A stretch of 51,659 nucleotides of DNA from Lachnospiraceae bacterium (GCA_009774395.1 VSNQ01000014.1:1-51659); one strand, 5' to 3'; counted from the stretch's first letter, positions 10,362-19,765 are shown. Program-made: numbers and translations. The notes: generated by a model from the letters alone, not told the origin.

Positions 10362-10393
10362 GTAACAGTTCAGAGAACCCATTGAACTGTTAC
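10362..10393 (+). repeat. GTAACAGTTCA hairpin (short H-type element)
   Basis: GTAACAGTTCA at 10362-10372 is a perfect inverted copy of TGAACTGTTAC at 10383-10393. The same ends occur at 44046-44079 and, in longer form, at 43618-43970. It sits in the leader of the following SH3-type gene. Confidence 0.6.
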
Positions 10394-10441
10394 GAAAGGT
10401 TTCCTATTAACGGGTTTCCTAATGAAATGGAGGAAAGAAAA

Positions 10442-11416
10442 ATGGCAAGTTGGATTAGGAAGAAGAAATTGGTGGTACTGGCGCTCTGCATCATACTGCT
10501 GGGAGGGATATTGCAGCCGGCAATGGCTGTCTATGCCCAAGGGCCAGAGTACACAGCAGAGCCGAAGCCGGAAACCTATTATACAAAAGAGGATTGTGTA
10601 GTCTATGCGGAACCAACTTATACATCAACGATATTGACGACAATCGGGGCAAATGTGCCGGTGCAGGTAATTGGGTCTTATTCTAATGGCTGGTATCGTA
10701 TAAATATCGGAGTAATATGTTATGTAAAAATGGATTCCCTTACCACAGCAGGCGCAATCGGAATTAAGAACAATACAGATGTACAGATAGCAGATGCCAA
10801 GAAAATAGCAGATGAGATGGGATATCAGTTTGTTTACCTGACATTAAATAAGGAAAAGAAAATTGAGAAAGAAATCTTTAACAGTTATATTGGGCAGAAA
10901 GTGATTCTGTATGCAAAGATTGATGACGAGGTTGGCGTATCGTTTAAAATGCTGTATAATGATGAGGTAAAACGTGATATTAACTTAAAATATACAAAGC
11001 AGGTAACACCGCCGCCAAAGCCGGCAGATGGGATTCCACGCATTATTGAGCTGACCGTGGAGCAGGAAACCGAACTGAAAGGGCAGATCGCGATATTCCA
11101 GTTTAAGGTGGGCTATGATAAGAAAGTTAATGTATTTACAGCAGATGTTGACACTGGAGAATTTTTGGACGATCCAATGGCAAAGCATCCATATTATACA
11201 GAGTTCAGCGAGTTCGCCTATGCACCGATGACGCAAGTATATAATATGCGTGTTGAGGAATCCGAGATAACAAACAGCCTAAGCGATACACAAAGGCAGC
11301 GTACAGCCAGAATCCGTCAAGGAATTAAATACCTAGATGATGATAATAAGTCATATCGAAACAGCGTACACGGAAAGCTGCGCAAGGATACGGAATACGT
11401 AGATTATAATTATTAA
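10442..11416 (+). CDS. Secreted SH3-domain protein
   Basis: A 324-residue exported protein. The start at 10442 is chosen because GGAGGAAAG lies immediately upstream and it yields a clean signal peptide (basic RKKK, hydrophobic core, cleavage near AVYAQG about residue 32). Residues about 45-105 look like a bacterial SH3 (SH3b) domain: V-Y-A-E-P near the start and G-W-Y-R-I-N, followed by Y-V-K-M. SH3b domains commonly bind peptidoglycan. The rest (about 110-324) is not recognised; it includes a PPPKP linker near residue 204. Last gene of the surface cluster; a hairpin follows it. Confidence 0.75.
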   Translation: MASWIRKKKLVVLALCIILLGGILQPAMAVYAQGPEYTAEPKPETYYTKEDCVVYAEPTYTSTILTTIGANVPVQVIGSYSNGWYRINIGVICYVKMDSLTTAGAIGIKNNTDVQIADAKKIADEMGYQFVYLTLNKEKKIEKEIFNSYIGQKVILYAKIDDEVGVSFKMLYNDEVKRDINLKYTKQVTPPPKPADGIPRIIELTVEQETELKGQIAIFQFKVGYDKKVNVFTADVDTGEFLDDPMAKHPYYTEFSEFAYAPMTQVYNMRVEESEITNSLSDTQRQRTARIRQGIKYLDDDNKSYRNSVHGKLRKDTEYVDYNY

Positions 11417-11449
11417 TGGAAATTTGAATATCGTTTGTGAGAATAGGTG

Positions 11450-11490
11450 ATATGGCAGGAGGCTTTTGGTGGGACTTCTGCCATATTGTT
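11450..11490 (+). terminator. Hairpin after surface cluster
   Basis: ATATGGCAG at 11450-11458 pairs with CTGCCATAT at 11478-11486, followed by TGTTTCT. The T-run is weak, but the position between the SH3 gene and the helicase gene suits a transcription terminator. Confidence 0.5.
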
Positions 11491-11536
11491 TCTACGTTAG
11501 AGAATTTTAGCATAACAAAGGTGGAGGAAGTTCTTG

Positions 11537-13393
11537 ATGGATGAATTATTGCAAGAATTAAAAAATGCATATGGAGAAGCTGCGGAATTTAGGGCTGGGC
11601 AGGAAAATACAATTCGGGAAGTGCTAAATGGAAAACGGTCATTGGTAGTCCAAAAAACAGGCTGGGGAAAAAGTTTAGTTTATTTTCTGGCGACGAAGAT
11701 ATTAAGAAAAAGGACAAAAGGAATTACATTGATTATCAGTCCGCTTCTGGCATTAATGAACAATCAGATTGTTTCTGCGAAGAAGTTAGGGTTAAATGTG
11801 GGAACCATTAATTCTGAAAATACTGATAATTGGGAAATCATTATTGAGAGGATGAAAAATAATCAGTTAGATGCTTTGATTATTTCACCGGAACGGCTGG
11901 CAAATGATGATTTTAAAAGGCTGATAAGTACAGGCGTTTTGCAAATAGCCTTATTTGTGGTAGATGAGGCACATTGTATTTCTGATTGGGGACATGATTT
12001 TAGACCAGATTACAGGCGTATTGTTGATATTATTCGTGTATTTCCATCTAATATTCCGATTTTAGCAACTACAGCAACCGCCAATGACAGAGTTATTGAG
12101 GATATAAAAAAACAGCTTGGCGAAGATATCGCAGTCAGCAGGGGCAGTTTGATGCGCAAATCTTTGGCGCTGCAGATTATCAAATTAAAGACAAAAGAGG
12201 AACGTTTGGCTTGGATTGCGGATCATATTGGGGAATTGCCGGGTACGGGAATTATTTATTGTTTGACAGTCAATGACTGCCAACTGGTACATAAATGGTT
12301 ATGTACAAATGGGATTTCTGCCAGATGTTATTATGCGGATATAAAAGGTGATGGGACAGAAAGTAAAGAAGATATTGTTAGTTTGTTTATGAGTGATCAG
12401 ATCAAAGTGCTGGTAGCAACAGTGGCGTTTGGCATGGGATTTGATAAACCAAATATTGGTTTTGTGATTCATTTTCAAAAGCCGGGAAATATAGTGGCTT
12501 ATTATCAGCAAATTGGCAGGGCAGGCAGAGGAATTGACAATGCGCTGGCGATTTTGTTGAGTGGAGAAGAAGATAACCAGATAAACAATTATTTTATAGA
12601 ATCTGCATTTCCTACAGAGAATCTTATGGAAGATATTGTAAAGGAAATTAGGAAAAATTCTGAGTCGGGATTGAAACAGTCAGATTTGGAGAAAGTAATT
12701 AATATGAATCCAACAAAGATAAAAGCCTGTATAAAATATTTAATGGTAGAAGGTGCTATTTATAAGGAAGGATTATTTTATTATCCGGCAGCCCGATTAT
12801 GGAAGCCGGATATGGAGAAAAGCAGGAGAATTACAGAAATCAGAAAGCAGGAACTTGCACAGATAAATGATTTTACCAATACTATTGCAAAGGAATTTTT
12901 ATGTGAAACAGGAAAGGTATTAAGCAATTATGGGGATGCAGGATGGGGCAGACTTGTGATTCAGGGTAAATACAACGATAAATATTTTGACGATCAGTTG
13001 GTAGATGCCGCAGCAGAATTGCTTGTCAGCTTTGTGGAGGAACATAATATTCAATGGGTAACAAGTATACCTTCAATAAGAAGGCCTGCTTTGGTATCAG
13101 GATTTGCCGTTAGACTGGCAGAGCGTCTTCATTTGAAATATATAGAAGCACTTGAGAAAGTACAGGATACGATATGCCAAAAGAAACTGCATACCAGTTT
13201 TTTACAGCATAAAAATGCAGAAGAATCATTTGAAGTGAAACAGGTTTTGGGTGAAAATGTTTTATTGATTGATGATATGGTAGATTCAAGGTGGACATTT
13301 ACTGTATGCGGATATAAGCTGCGGAAACATGGGTGTGGAAAGGTGTTTCCTTTTGCGTTAGCTAACAGTGCAAGCAGGATAGGGGATAATTAG
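11537..13393 (+). CDS. recQ: RecQ-family helicase fused to phosphoribosyltransferase domain
   Basis: A 618-residue ATP-dependent DNA helicase with an extra domain. The start at 11537 follows GGAGG at 11523-11527. Superfamily 2 motifs are in order: TGWGKS (Walker A, about 41-46), DEAHCISDWGHDFRP (motif II with the RecQ-specific aromatic-rich loop, about 141-155), ATTATA (motif III) and QQIGRAGRG (motif VI, about 325). In place of the usual zinc-binding and HRDC C-terminus, residues about 455-615 resemble a type I phosphoribosyltransferase, ending in the PRPP-loop-like LLIDDMVDSRWT (about 575-586). The following DprA-like gene starts on the next base after this stop, so the two are certainly co-translated. 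This pairing recalls the ShosTA defence system (a PRTase protein with a DprA homologue), but here the PRTase is fused to a helicase. A defence role is inference. Confidence 0.88.
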   Translation: MDELLQELKNAYGEAAEFRAGQENTIREVLNGKRSLVVQKTGWGKSLVYFLATKILRKRTKGITLIISPLLALMNNQIVSAKKLGLNVGTINSENTDNWEIIIERMKNNQLDALIISPERLANDDFKRLISTGVLQIALFVVDEAHCISDWGHDFRPDYRRIVDIIRVFPSNIPILATTATANDRVIEDIKKQLGEDIAVSRGSLMRKSLALQIIKLKTKEERLAWIADHIGELPGTGIIYCLTVNDCQLVHKWLCTNGISARCYYADIKGDGTESKEDIVSLFMSDQIKVLVATVAFGMGFDKPNIGFVIHFQKPGNIVAYYQQIGRAGRGIDNALAILLSGEEDNQINNYFIESAFPTENLMEDIVKEIRKNSESGLKQSDLEKVINMNPTKIKACIKYLMVEGAIYKEGLFYYPAARLWKPDMEKSRRITEIRKQELAQINDFTNTIAKEFLCETGKVLSNYGDAGWGRLVIQGKYNDKYFDDQLVDAAAELLVSFVEEHNIQWVTSIPSIRRPALVSGFAVRLAERLHLKYIEALEKVQDTICQKKLHTSFLQHKNAEESFEVKQVLGENVLLIDDMVDSRWTFTVCGYKLRKHGCGKVFPFALANSASRIGDN

Positions 13394-14551
13394 ATGAAAA
13401 TTTCAGATAATGCAATGACTGCTATTTTATTGTGTTCTTTTATAGGAATGAATCATGATGGTGATGCGAAACCATTAACATTGAAAGAATGGAATGAATT
13501 GTTGGATAGGGTGGTTCAGAATAAACAACAGCCCAGTACAATTATGGATCAGAACTTTTTAAAAGATATTGGGTATAGTCCAGAGTATATTGAACGGATA
13601 AAAAGATTGATATATCGGGGCGGAACAGTTGCTTTTGCATTGGAAGAATTAGAAAAAAAAGGAATTGGCATAGTGACGCAGTTTGACACAGATTATCCAA
13701 TATTGATAAAACGGAAATTAAAAAGGAAAGCACCGCCGATTCTATTCTATTCTGGAGATATAGGTCTGGCGAAAAAAATAGGGATAGGTGTTGTAGGATC
13801 AAGAAACGTGGATGAGGAGGGGATACGATTTACACAGAAACTGGTTGAAAAAGCGGCAAGAGAACATTTGATTATCTATTCAGGCGGCGCAAAAGGAATT
13901 GATACAGTTTCTGAGAAAGCAGCTTTGGAATATGGCAGTGCGGCAGTTTCATTTGTGGCAGATTCTCTGCTGTCAAAGATTAGAAAAAAAGATATTTTGG
14001 ATGCAGTTATGAATAAAAAACACCTTCTTTTGTCTGATGTGAAACCAGATGCAGGTTTTTCTGCTGCTAGAGCTATGAATCGCAATAAGTATATATATGC
14101 TTCTTCTTATGGAACTTTTGTAGCAGCTTCTGACTATAATACGGGCGGTACATGGGCTGGCGCTACAGAGGCATTGAAGAACAGATGGACGAAAGTTTTT
14201 GTTTGGCAGAATGAAAGATATGAAGGAAACCGTAAACTAATCGAAAAAGGAGCAGTTCCGTATTGCTTTTCTGATGAATCGCTTTTGGAATTGATAACAA
14301 AGAAGGAAACTTTTCAACAGGTTGATTTGACATCCGTTCCTTCAATAATGCCAAAAAACAAGACAGAAGGGAATTTGGATTTGTATCATGTGATTGCACC
14401 TTATGTGATGGAACATATCGGGGAAGGAATGACAAAGGAGGAAGCAGCAGAAGTATTTCAAGTAGCAAAGGGACAAATGCATATTTGGCTGAATCAATTG
14501 TGTCTGGATTCCTGCTTAAAATGTGTAAAAGGCCGCTATGTAAAACAGTAG
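13394..14551 (+). CDS. DprA/Smf-like protein paired with RecQ-PRTase
   Basis: A 385-residue Rossmann-fold protein of the DprA/Smf (LOG-like) superfamily. GVVGSRNV (about 132-139) and SGGAKGID (about 162-169) are the nucleotide-binding signatures of the family; a helical N-terminal part (1-110) and a C-terminal winged-helix-like segment (about 330-385) follow DprA architecture. Canonical DprA loads RecA onto incoming single-stranded DNA. The tight coupling to a RecQ-PRTase gene (no intervening base), and a sequence unlike the usual chromosomal dprA next to topA, point to a specialised paralogue, possibly the sensing or antitoxin-like partner as proposed for ShosA. That role is inferred. Confidence 0.82.
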   Translation: MKISDNAMTAILLCSFIGMNHDGDAKPLTLKEWNELLDRVVQNKQQPSTIMDQNFLKDIGYSPEYIERIKRLIYRGGTVAFALEELEKKGIGIVTQFDTDYPILIKRKLKRKAPPILFYSGDIGLAKKIGIGVVGSRNVDEEGIRFTQKLVEKAAREHLIIYSGGAKGIDTVSEKAALEYGSAAVSFVADSLLSKIRKKDILDAVMNKKHLLLSDVKPDAGFSAARAMNRNKYIYASSYGTFVAASDYNTGGTWAGATEALKNRWTKVFVWQNERYEGNRKLIEKGAVPYCFSDESLLELITKKETFQQVDLTSVPSIMPKNKTEGNLDLYHVIAPYVMEHIGEGMTKEEAAEVFQVAKGQMHIWLNQLCLDSCLKCVKGRYVKQ

Positions 14552-14592
14552 AAATAATTTTATTTCATACTTTTTTATATTTACTGATTTTA

Positions 14593-14625
14593 TTGATTGA
14601 ATCTGCATAAATAATATAGTATAAT
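14593..14625 (+). promoter_or_regulatory. Possible promoter for Ig-like protein
   Basis: TTGATT at 14593-14598 is 16 bases from TATAGT at 14615-14620, overlapping TATAAT at 14620-14625, in a very AT-rich stretch about 100 bases before the gene. The spacing to the better -10 is too long (21), so the exact start is unsure. Confidence 0.4.
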
Positions 14626-14725
14626 TATAGGGAAAATTGTATAAATTGATTATTGCTATAAATAATTATTGTAATAACTTATTGTAATAATTAGAAAGAA
14701 AATTAGGGTAAAGGGAGGAATACGG

Positions 14726-17700
14726 ATGAAGGATTTGAAATGGAGAAAGCGGCTAATGGCAGGAATCCTGTGTGCCGCTATGGTATTTCAAAATATGTCG
14801 GTAAGCGCGCTGGCAAGCGAGCAGGAAACGGCAGCTACAGAGGAGGAAAGCGAAATTGTTGAATCCGAAATGGAGGATGACAGCAGCTACAGCACCAATA
14901 TGGCTGCAGAGGAGGATGCAGTTTCCTATGCAGATACAAAAGCGGACACAGGCAGTACAGAAGCAAGCACGGAAAACAGTACCGGCGGCGCAGACAGCGA
15001 CTCTCCCGAAGACCCTACGATACCACAGAAAACGTGGACGCTGGGGATTGATAAGCCTACGCTAACCATTGATAAGTTTACGGTAAGCCACGATAAGGGA
15101 AATGATAAGGCGATTGTTACAATTAGGAGTTTGGATAATTTAAGTGACGAAGACAAAGCTGCTTTGGAAAAAGATGGCATAAAATACGAGATTGATCAAC
15201 GTCCTGCGCAGAAAACAGAGGAAGGCGAGAAACCACTTGACGTGATTGAAGTATCAAAGGAGTTTGGAACGCCTGTAAATAATTCCGCGCAAATGGAAAT
15301 TAAAGGAATTAACGCTGGAAAAGCCATTATTAATGTTACAATTGGCTCACATACCAAAAGTGTTGTGGTAACAGTAAAAAATATTGATATCGAGTGGAAT
15401 TATGAAGTAGGAAGTACAACGCTGGTTACACTGGACGGTTTAAATATCACAGGAACGGAAAAGCCGCCATATTGGGATGAAAGTAAGAAAACCACTACGA
15501 TTCATATTTCCAGCGGTGCAGATTTGATTCCAGGTAATATTATATTTGGATATAATTTAGATACAAATGGTGTAGAGCACGATAATGAAGTAATTAAAGT
15601 ATCGAATTTTAAAGGCCCTATCACAGATAAAAATGGCAAATACTATGAAGCAAAAGTCGAAGCGTTAAAAGCGGGTATCTCAGAAATCAGTATTACAATT
15701 GGAAACGTTACAAGAAAAATAACCTTTGTTGTAGAAGAAATTGACAGCATTGTTTTTGATCAGCATTCTTTGCAGATGAAGGAAATTAACGGTCTTGCAG
15801 AGGTGCATTTAACAGTAGTTCCGATTAAGAGATGGGAACAATGGTTAAAGAATGCAGGGATAGGAACACCAAGCACAGAGCCATCAACGGAAAACCCTTC
15901 TAGTACCGAAAATTCTTCTAGCAGTGAGGAAGCTTCAGATTCTGGAGAAAGCAGCGGGATCAACAATGTCGGCGCCAAGACGTTATATCTATTTGAAGAA
16001 GCACCGGAAACCGACGAGGGTTTGCGGTTTAGAGAATTTGCAGAAACTGTGCAGACACCCGACAGCGGTGATAACACAACGGATGAATCTGCTTCCGATA
16101 CAGAAAGTGCATCAAATACAGAGAGTACACCGAGTACAGAAAGTACCCCAAGTACAGAATCTTCTCCAAGCACGGAAACGCCATCCAGCACAGAAACTTC
16201 GTCTGATACAGAATCTTCCAGTACAGAAGAATCGTCTGATACAGGCAGCACAGGCGGCGGTTCTGGTTCTGGCAGCGCTTCTGGGGTGGTGCAGGTAGGT
16301 GATAGAAAGCTTGTGATTAAATCCACCAATCAGAGTGCGGCAAGAGTCGGAAATGTTACAATTGATAATACAGGTATTAACGTTCAGTTAATTGCGACAG
16401 GAAATGGTAAGAGCAATATTGTAGCATCGTTGGAGGGGGAAGGAACCACTTTTTCGGATATCTGTTCTGTATTAGTAGGCACGTCGGCTCCTGGTGAAGA
16501 TCCTGACGACCCAGATGATCCGGATGACCCTGACGATCCAGATGAACCGGATGCGCCGGTATTTGACGAGGATGCCAATATTGATATGGTTATCCAAGTA
16601 TATGAGGCACGCGAAAATCCTTATCATCGTCCAATAGACTTTGAGGAGGATGAAAAACAGCCGCATCAGATTAATGTTGACGCGGCAGCGGTTTCTGACG
16701 ACGCAAAGGATATCTGGATGGTTGCGTTAAGAAAGAAAGATGGTGTCGAAGTTAAGCCCGCTGACGATGAAACGTGGGATTGGAAATGGGATATTTCGGA
16801 TAAAAACATAGCAGTGATTGACGATAAGCAAAATGCGCCAAATAAAGCGTTGTTATCATTGAAAAAAGGCATTTCGGGAACGGCAACGATTACAGCGACA
16901 GTAACAGTAAACCGTGAGGGTGCGGCGCCGGTAACTTACAAGGCGCAGATGCTGCTTTCGGTGCGGGATTATACGCCGATTTTGGATGATAATACATATA
17001 CTTTGCACAAATATGGCACAGAGGGCGCAGTAATTCCGCTGTATGCGGCAAATGGCAACAAAATAAAGGAAATTTTGATATGGAATAATACAGAAGAACG
17101 CAAAGTTGACGAACGCTTTATAATAAGGAGAGTCAGCGGAAAATACAGGCTGCTGTTTAAGGATCAGGCAGCGCGGGACAGTTTTACTACCAATACCAAA
17201 ATAAAAGCAGTATTGAAAGTGCGGACAGAGAAAGAAAATGATCCAACATTTGATATAACAATTGCAATTAATACAACAATTCCCAAGACGACCTTTAAAG
17301 CAAAGACAAAGGCGAACCTATTCTATACAGATACAACAGCTTCCTTTAAGGTAACGTCTTCGGAGAAAATTGTAACAATTGCCAATGTAGAAAGTCCAGC
17401 GACAACGGGCTTTGTTGTGCAGAATTATAACAGCGCGACAGGCATTTTAACGGTGAAAGCAGTGGGGTTGAACTCTTCTACAGTAACTGATTTTTCCGCG
17501 AAAGAATCGGATTTACGCAGTGTCAGCTTTGATATTTATTATGATGGATATGAAAAGCAGACGGCAACGGTAGCAGTACCAACACAGAATGTTAAACCCT
17601 CTTATTCTGTAAATGAAATCTATCCGTTTGAAACGACCAAAGTAGATGACAATGCATGGGTAATTGACAATAAGACTAAGAACAAAGTTCTACTGACAAC

Positions 17701-18886
17701 AAATTATTCCGTCGGAGCAGTGCTTAAAGTAACGCCAAAGAATGAAATGGTAAGAGTAGAAAAAAATGGCAGTTATTTAAAGGTAAAATATTCCGGTGAG
17801 AAGAAAACCATAAATTATCAAGTAGAGTTGTACAATACCAAGGAATGGACATCATCCATTGTATTAAAAGGAAAGATTAGCAAGAAAAAAACACCAACCA
17901 CCGTTTTGGATAAAAAGAGCATTATTTTGAATATGCGATACAATGCATATGATAATGAAGAAAACAAGAAGAATAAAATGGTAAAACTGGAGGTGTCAGC
18001 GAAAAATAATCCGCTTACAATCAATGGAATTACGGTAGAGGGCGCAAATGAAAAATCTAGGACACTGTTATCCGAAAATTATCTTCAATATAACTTAGGT
18101 ACTAATAAAGGTCAGCCTCAGTTGGAATTAATCCTCAATAACAGCAACCGCGGCAATTTAAAAGCAGGTACTTATAAGTTTAATGTTGTGGCACGAATCG
18201 GAGAAATGGGTTCTGACGAGGGAAGAACCATTGGAAAGACGACGCTGACAATAAAACTGGTAGACAAAGAACCCGCTATTAAATTATCGGCAAAGGGAAG
18301 TATCAACTTAGTTGACCGAGAGAACACAAGTATTTTGTATACGCCGAAAGTATCCAATGCAACGGCAAAGGTTCAGAATGTGCGGATTAAATCGCAGGAT
18401 CAAAGCCAAGAGTATAAGGATTTCTTTACTGCACAATTGACAAGTGACGGCAAAATCGAAATTCAAGCAACAAAAGGAAAGGATATGAGCACCGCAGTCC
18501 GTTATCCCATTGTATTAACAATAACGCTTGACAATGGCTTTGAAGCAATGCCAACGGTATATATTAAGCCAAAGAATAAACTTCCTAATATTAAGGCAAG
18601 TATTTCTAAGGTGAAATTATACAAATCCGCAGGAAATACCGAAAGCTGGGCAGTTGAAACAGGTGATTTCGGTGAATTAAAGAACATTACGATTGTAGAG
18701 AACAAAACCAGTGCTAATTTTATTCTAACGGATAAAGGAAATGGCAGCGTGTCAATCAAATTAAAATCTGCGGCACGCAAGAAGTTAAAGCCTGGGAATT
18801 ATACTGTCAGCTATCAAGTAGCAATGAAAGACGCTGCAATTAATTCCAAACCTAAGACGCTTAAGATGACAATTACTGTAAAATAA
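14726..18886 (+). CDS. Large secreted Ig-like repeat protein
   Basis: A 1386-residue exported protein with a signal peptide (RKRLMAGILCAAMVFQ, cleavage near SALAS about residue 32). GGGAGG just upstream fixes the start. After an acidic, Ser/Thr-rich stretch (35-95), the chain is a series of beta-sandwich-like units of about 80-100 residues resembling bacterial Ig-like (Big) domains, for example the unit ending KAIINVTIGSHTKSVVVTVK (about 190-215). Two linkers interrupt it: a Ser-Thr-Glu repeat region (about 388-515) and a PDDPDD run (about 590-605). It ends inside a beta unit with no sorting signal, hydrophobic tail or wall-binding repeat. It may be released or held by other surface proteins. 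Function unknown. Confidence 0.75.
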   Translation: MKDLKWRKRLMAGILCAAMVFQNMSVSALASEQETAATEEESEIVESEMEDDSSYSTNMAAEEDAVSYADTKADTGSTEASTENSTGGADSDSPEDPTIPQKTWTLGIDKPTLTIDKFTVSHDKGNDKAIVTIRSLDNLSDEDKAALEKDGIKYEIDQRPAQKTEEGEKPLDVIEVSKEFGTPVNNSAQMEIKGINAGKAIINVTIGSHTKSVVVTVKNIDIEWNYEVGSTTLVTLDGLNITGTEKPPYWDESKKTTTIHISSGADLIPGNIIFGYNLDTNGVEHDNEVIKVSNFKGPITDKNGKYYEAKVEALKAGISEISITIGNVTRKITFVVEEIDSIVFDQHSLQMKEINGLAEVHLTVVPIKRWEQWLKNAGIGTPSTEPSTENPSSTENSSSSEEASDSGESSGINNVGAKTLYLFEEAPETDEGLRFREFAETVQTPDSGDNTTDESASDTESASNTESTPSTESTPSTESSPSTETPSSTETSSDTESSSTEESSDTGSTGGGSGSGSASGVVQVGDRKLVIKSTNQSAARVGNVTIDNTGINVQLIATGNGKSNIVASLEGEGTTFSDICSVLVGTSAPGEDPDDPDDPDDPDDPDEPDAPVFDEDANIDMVIQVYEARENPYHRPIDFEEDEKQPHQINVDAAAVSDDAKDIWMVALRKKDGVEVKPADDETWDWKWDISDKNIAVIDDKQNAPNKALLSLKKGISGTATITATVTVNREGAAPVTYKAQMLLSVRDYTPILDDNTYTLHKYGTEGAVIPLYAANGNKIKEILIWNNTEERKVDERFIIRRVSGKYRLLFKDQAARDSFTTNTKIKAVLKVRTEKENDPTFDITIAINTTIPKTTFKAKTKANLFYTDTTASFKVTSSEKIVTIANVESPATTGFVVQNYNSATGILTVKAVGLNSSTVTDFSAKESDLRSVSFDIYYDGYEKQTATVAVPTQNVKPSYSVNEIYPFETTKVDDNAWVIDNKTKNKVLLTTNYSVGAVLKVTPKNEMVRVEKNGSYLKVKYSGEKKTINYQVELYNTKEWTSSIVLKGKISKKKTPTTVLDKKSIILNMRYNAYDNEENKKNKMVKLEVSAKNNPLTINGITVEGANEKSRTLLSENYLQYNLGTNKGQPQLELILNNSNRGNLKAGTYKFNVVARIGEMGSDEGRTIGKTTLTIKLVDKEPAIKLSAKGSINLVDRENTSILYTPKVSNATAKVQNVRIKSQDQSQEYKDFFTAQLTSDGKIEIQATKGKDMSTAVRYPIVLTITLDNGFEAMPTVYIKPKNKLPNIKASISKVKLYKSAGNTESWAVETGDFGELKNITIVENKTSANFILTDKGNGSVSIKLKSAARKKLKPGNYTVSYQVAMKDAAINSKPKTLKMTITVK

Positions 18887-18934
18887 TCATTGTATTATAG
18901 TCTTTGCAAAATAGTTTTTGATAAGAAAAAGATA

Positions 18935-18984
18935 CAAAAAAGATGTACCATTTTGCCAGAAGGCAGAACGGTACATCTTTTTAT
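18935..18984 (+). terminator. Strong rho-independent terminator
   Basis: AAAGATGTACC before and GGTACATCTTT after a short loop form a long stem (with TTTTGCC/GGCAGAA extending it) that ends in a T-run, 50 bases after the Ig-like gene. The stem is flanked by A-run and T-run, so it may work in both directions. Confidence 0.85.
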
Positions 18985-19040
18985 GCACAGCCCCATGCAG
19001 TGGAAATATGCCGCTGCTGCGACGCATGGGCGTGGGGCGA
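18983..19040 (+). repeat. E-type inverted element after terminator (copy 1)
   Basis: Begins ATGCACAGCCCCATGC directly at the T-run of the terminator and ends GCATGGGCGTGGGGC; the ends are inverted copies. The core GGAAATATGC is shared with a second copy at 46464-46517, which also begins at a terminator T-run. Confidence 0.55.
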
Positions 19041-19405
19041 GTAGGAGAGAAGGGCGTTCTCCTACGCGATTACTTTTACATGTTCAATTAAAAATAAGCT
19101 TTCAAGGTATTCCATGTCCAAAATAAAAATTGTAGATAAGTAGTATAAAGCCAGTAGTACTTATATAATGAACAAAAAATAGAATTAATTCAATTCTATT
19201 CTTGCGAGCAATTCTAACTTTTTAGTTCTGTTTTATGGATTCTTGCCTTAGTATGCTCTTCTTCTGTTATCCTAAGCAGCCCTTTTTAATGTTACATTGG
19301 TATTTCTGCTTTTGTATGTTTGATTTTGCCGTTATCGTTTAGCAATGTAATGCAGAATATTGCATTACCAAATGCTATATTGCTTATTTCGTCTAAAAAT
19401 TTGGA
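19041..19405. other. Gene-poor stretch with decayed reading frame
   Basis: No intact gene. On the - strand, the reading frame of the coiled-coil gene continues after its stop for 37 sense codons (about 19295-19405, with a recognisable protein-like sequence FGNAIFCITLLNDNGK) before stops. A small inverted repeat (AATAGAATT and AATTCTATT, near 19178-19200) is also present. The stretch looks like the remnant of a longer gene. Confidence 0.35.
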
Positions 19406-19729
19406 TTAGCTGATTTTATGTAGTTTTTCTGAGTGTTCTGTTACGACATTTTTAATGATTGAGATATCTTGCTTAATTGTCTCGTGTTCTTCGACACCGT
19501 CTTTGTAGCGGTCAAAAGTCGAAGTATAACAAGATTCAATCGTTCTTAATCGCGGCAAAATTTCATTTTCTTGTGTTAATTCAATTTTTCTTATGCAGTT
19601 TTCGATATTTTCTGTTTTGTTTTCAATCATTTTCACTCTGCTTTTGATATTCTGAATATCTTTTTTCATTGGCTCTAATTTTTTGTCCAGCATTTCAGAA
19701 ATGGCAAGCAAAAGTTCATTGTCGGTCAT
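19406..19729 (-). CDS. Small coiled-coil protein
   Basis: A 107-residue hypothetical protein, almost entirely helical and charged, with heptad-like spacing (LEPMKKDIQNIKSRVKMIEN and similar). The start follows AAGGAAG at good spacing. It has its own promoter (19792-19819). The length fits a family of short coiled-coil proteins common in Clostridia, usually of unknown function; some flank phage-like or regulatory genes. No transmembrane segment or signal peptide is seen. Confidence 0.7.
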   Translation of the reverse strand: MTDNELLLAISEMLDKKLEPMKKDIQNIKSRVKMIENKTENIENCIRKIELTQENEILPRLRTIESCYTSTFDRYKDGVEEHETIKQDISIIKNVVTEHSEKLHKIS

Positions 19730-19765
19730 TTTACAGCTTCCTTTCTTTAGATTTCTCCCAAGGGA

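Noticed and set aside
13394..14551. Housekeeping competence gene dprA
   Set aside because: The gene abuts a RecQ-PRTase fusion rather than the usual topA/codY neighbourhood, and it looks like a specialised paralogue.
18890..19126. 78-codon frame after the Ig-like gene
   Set aside because: It runs through the terminator stem and the E-type repeat; no ribosome site.
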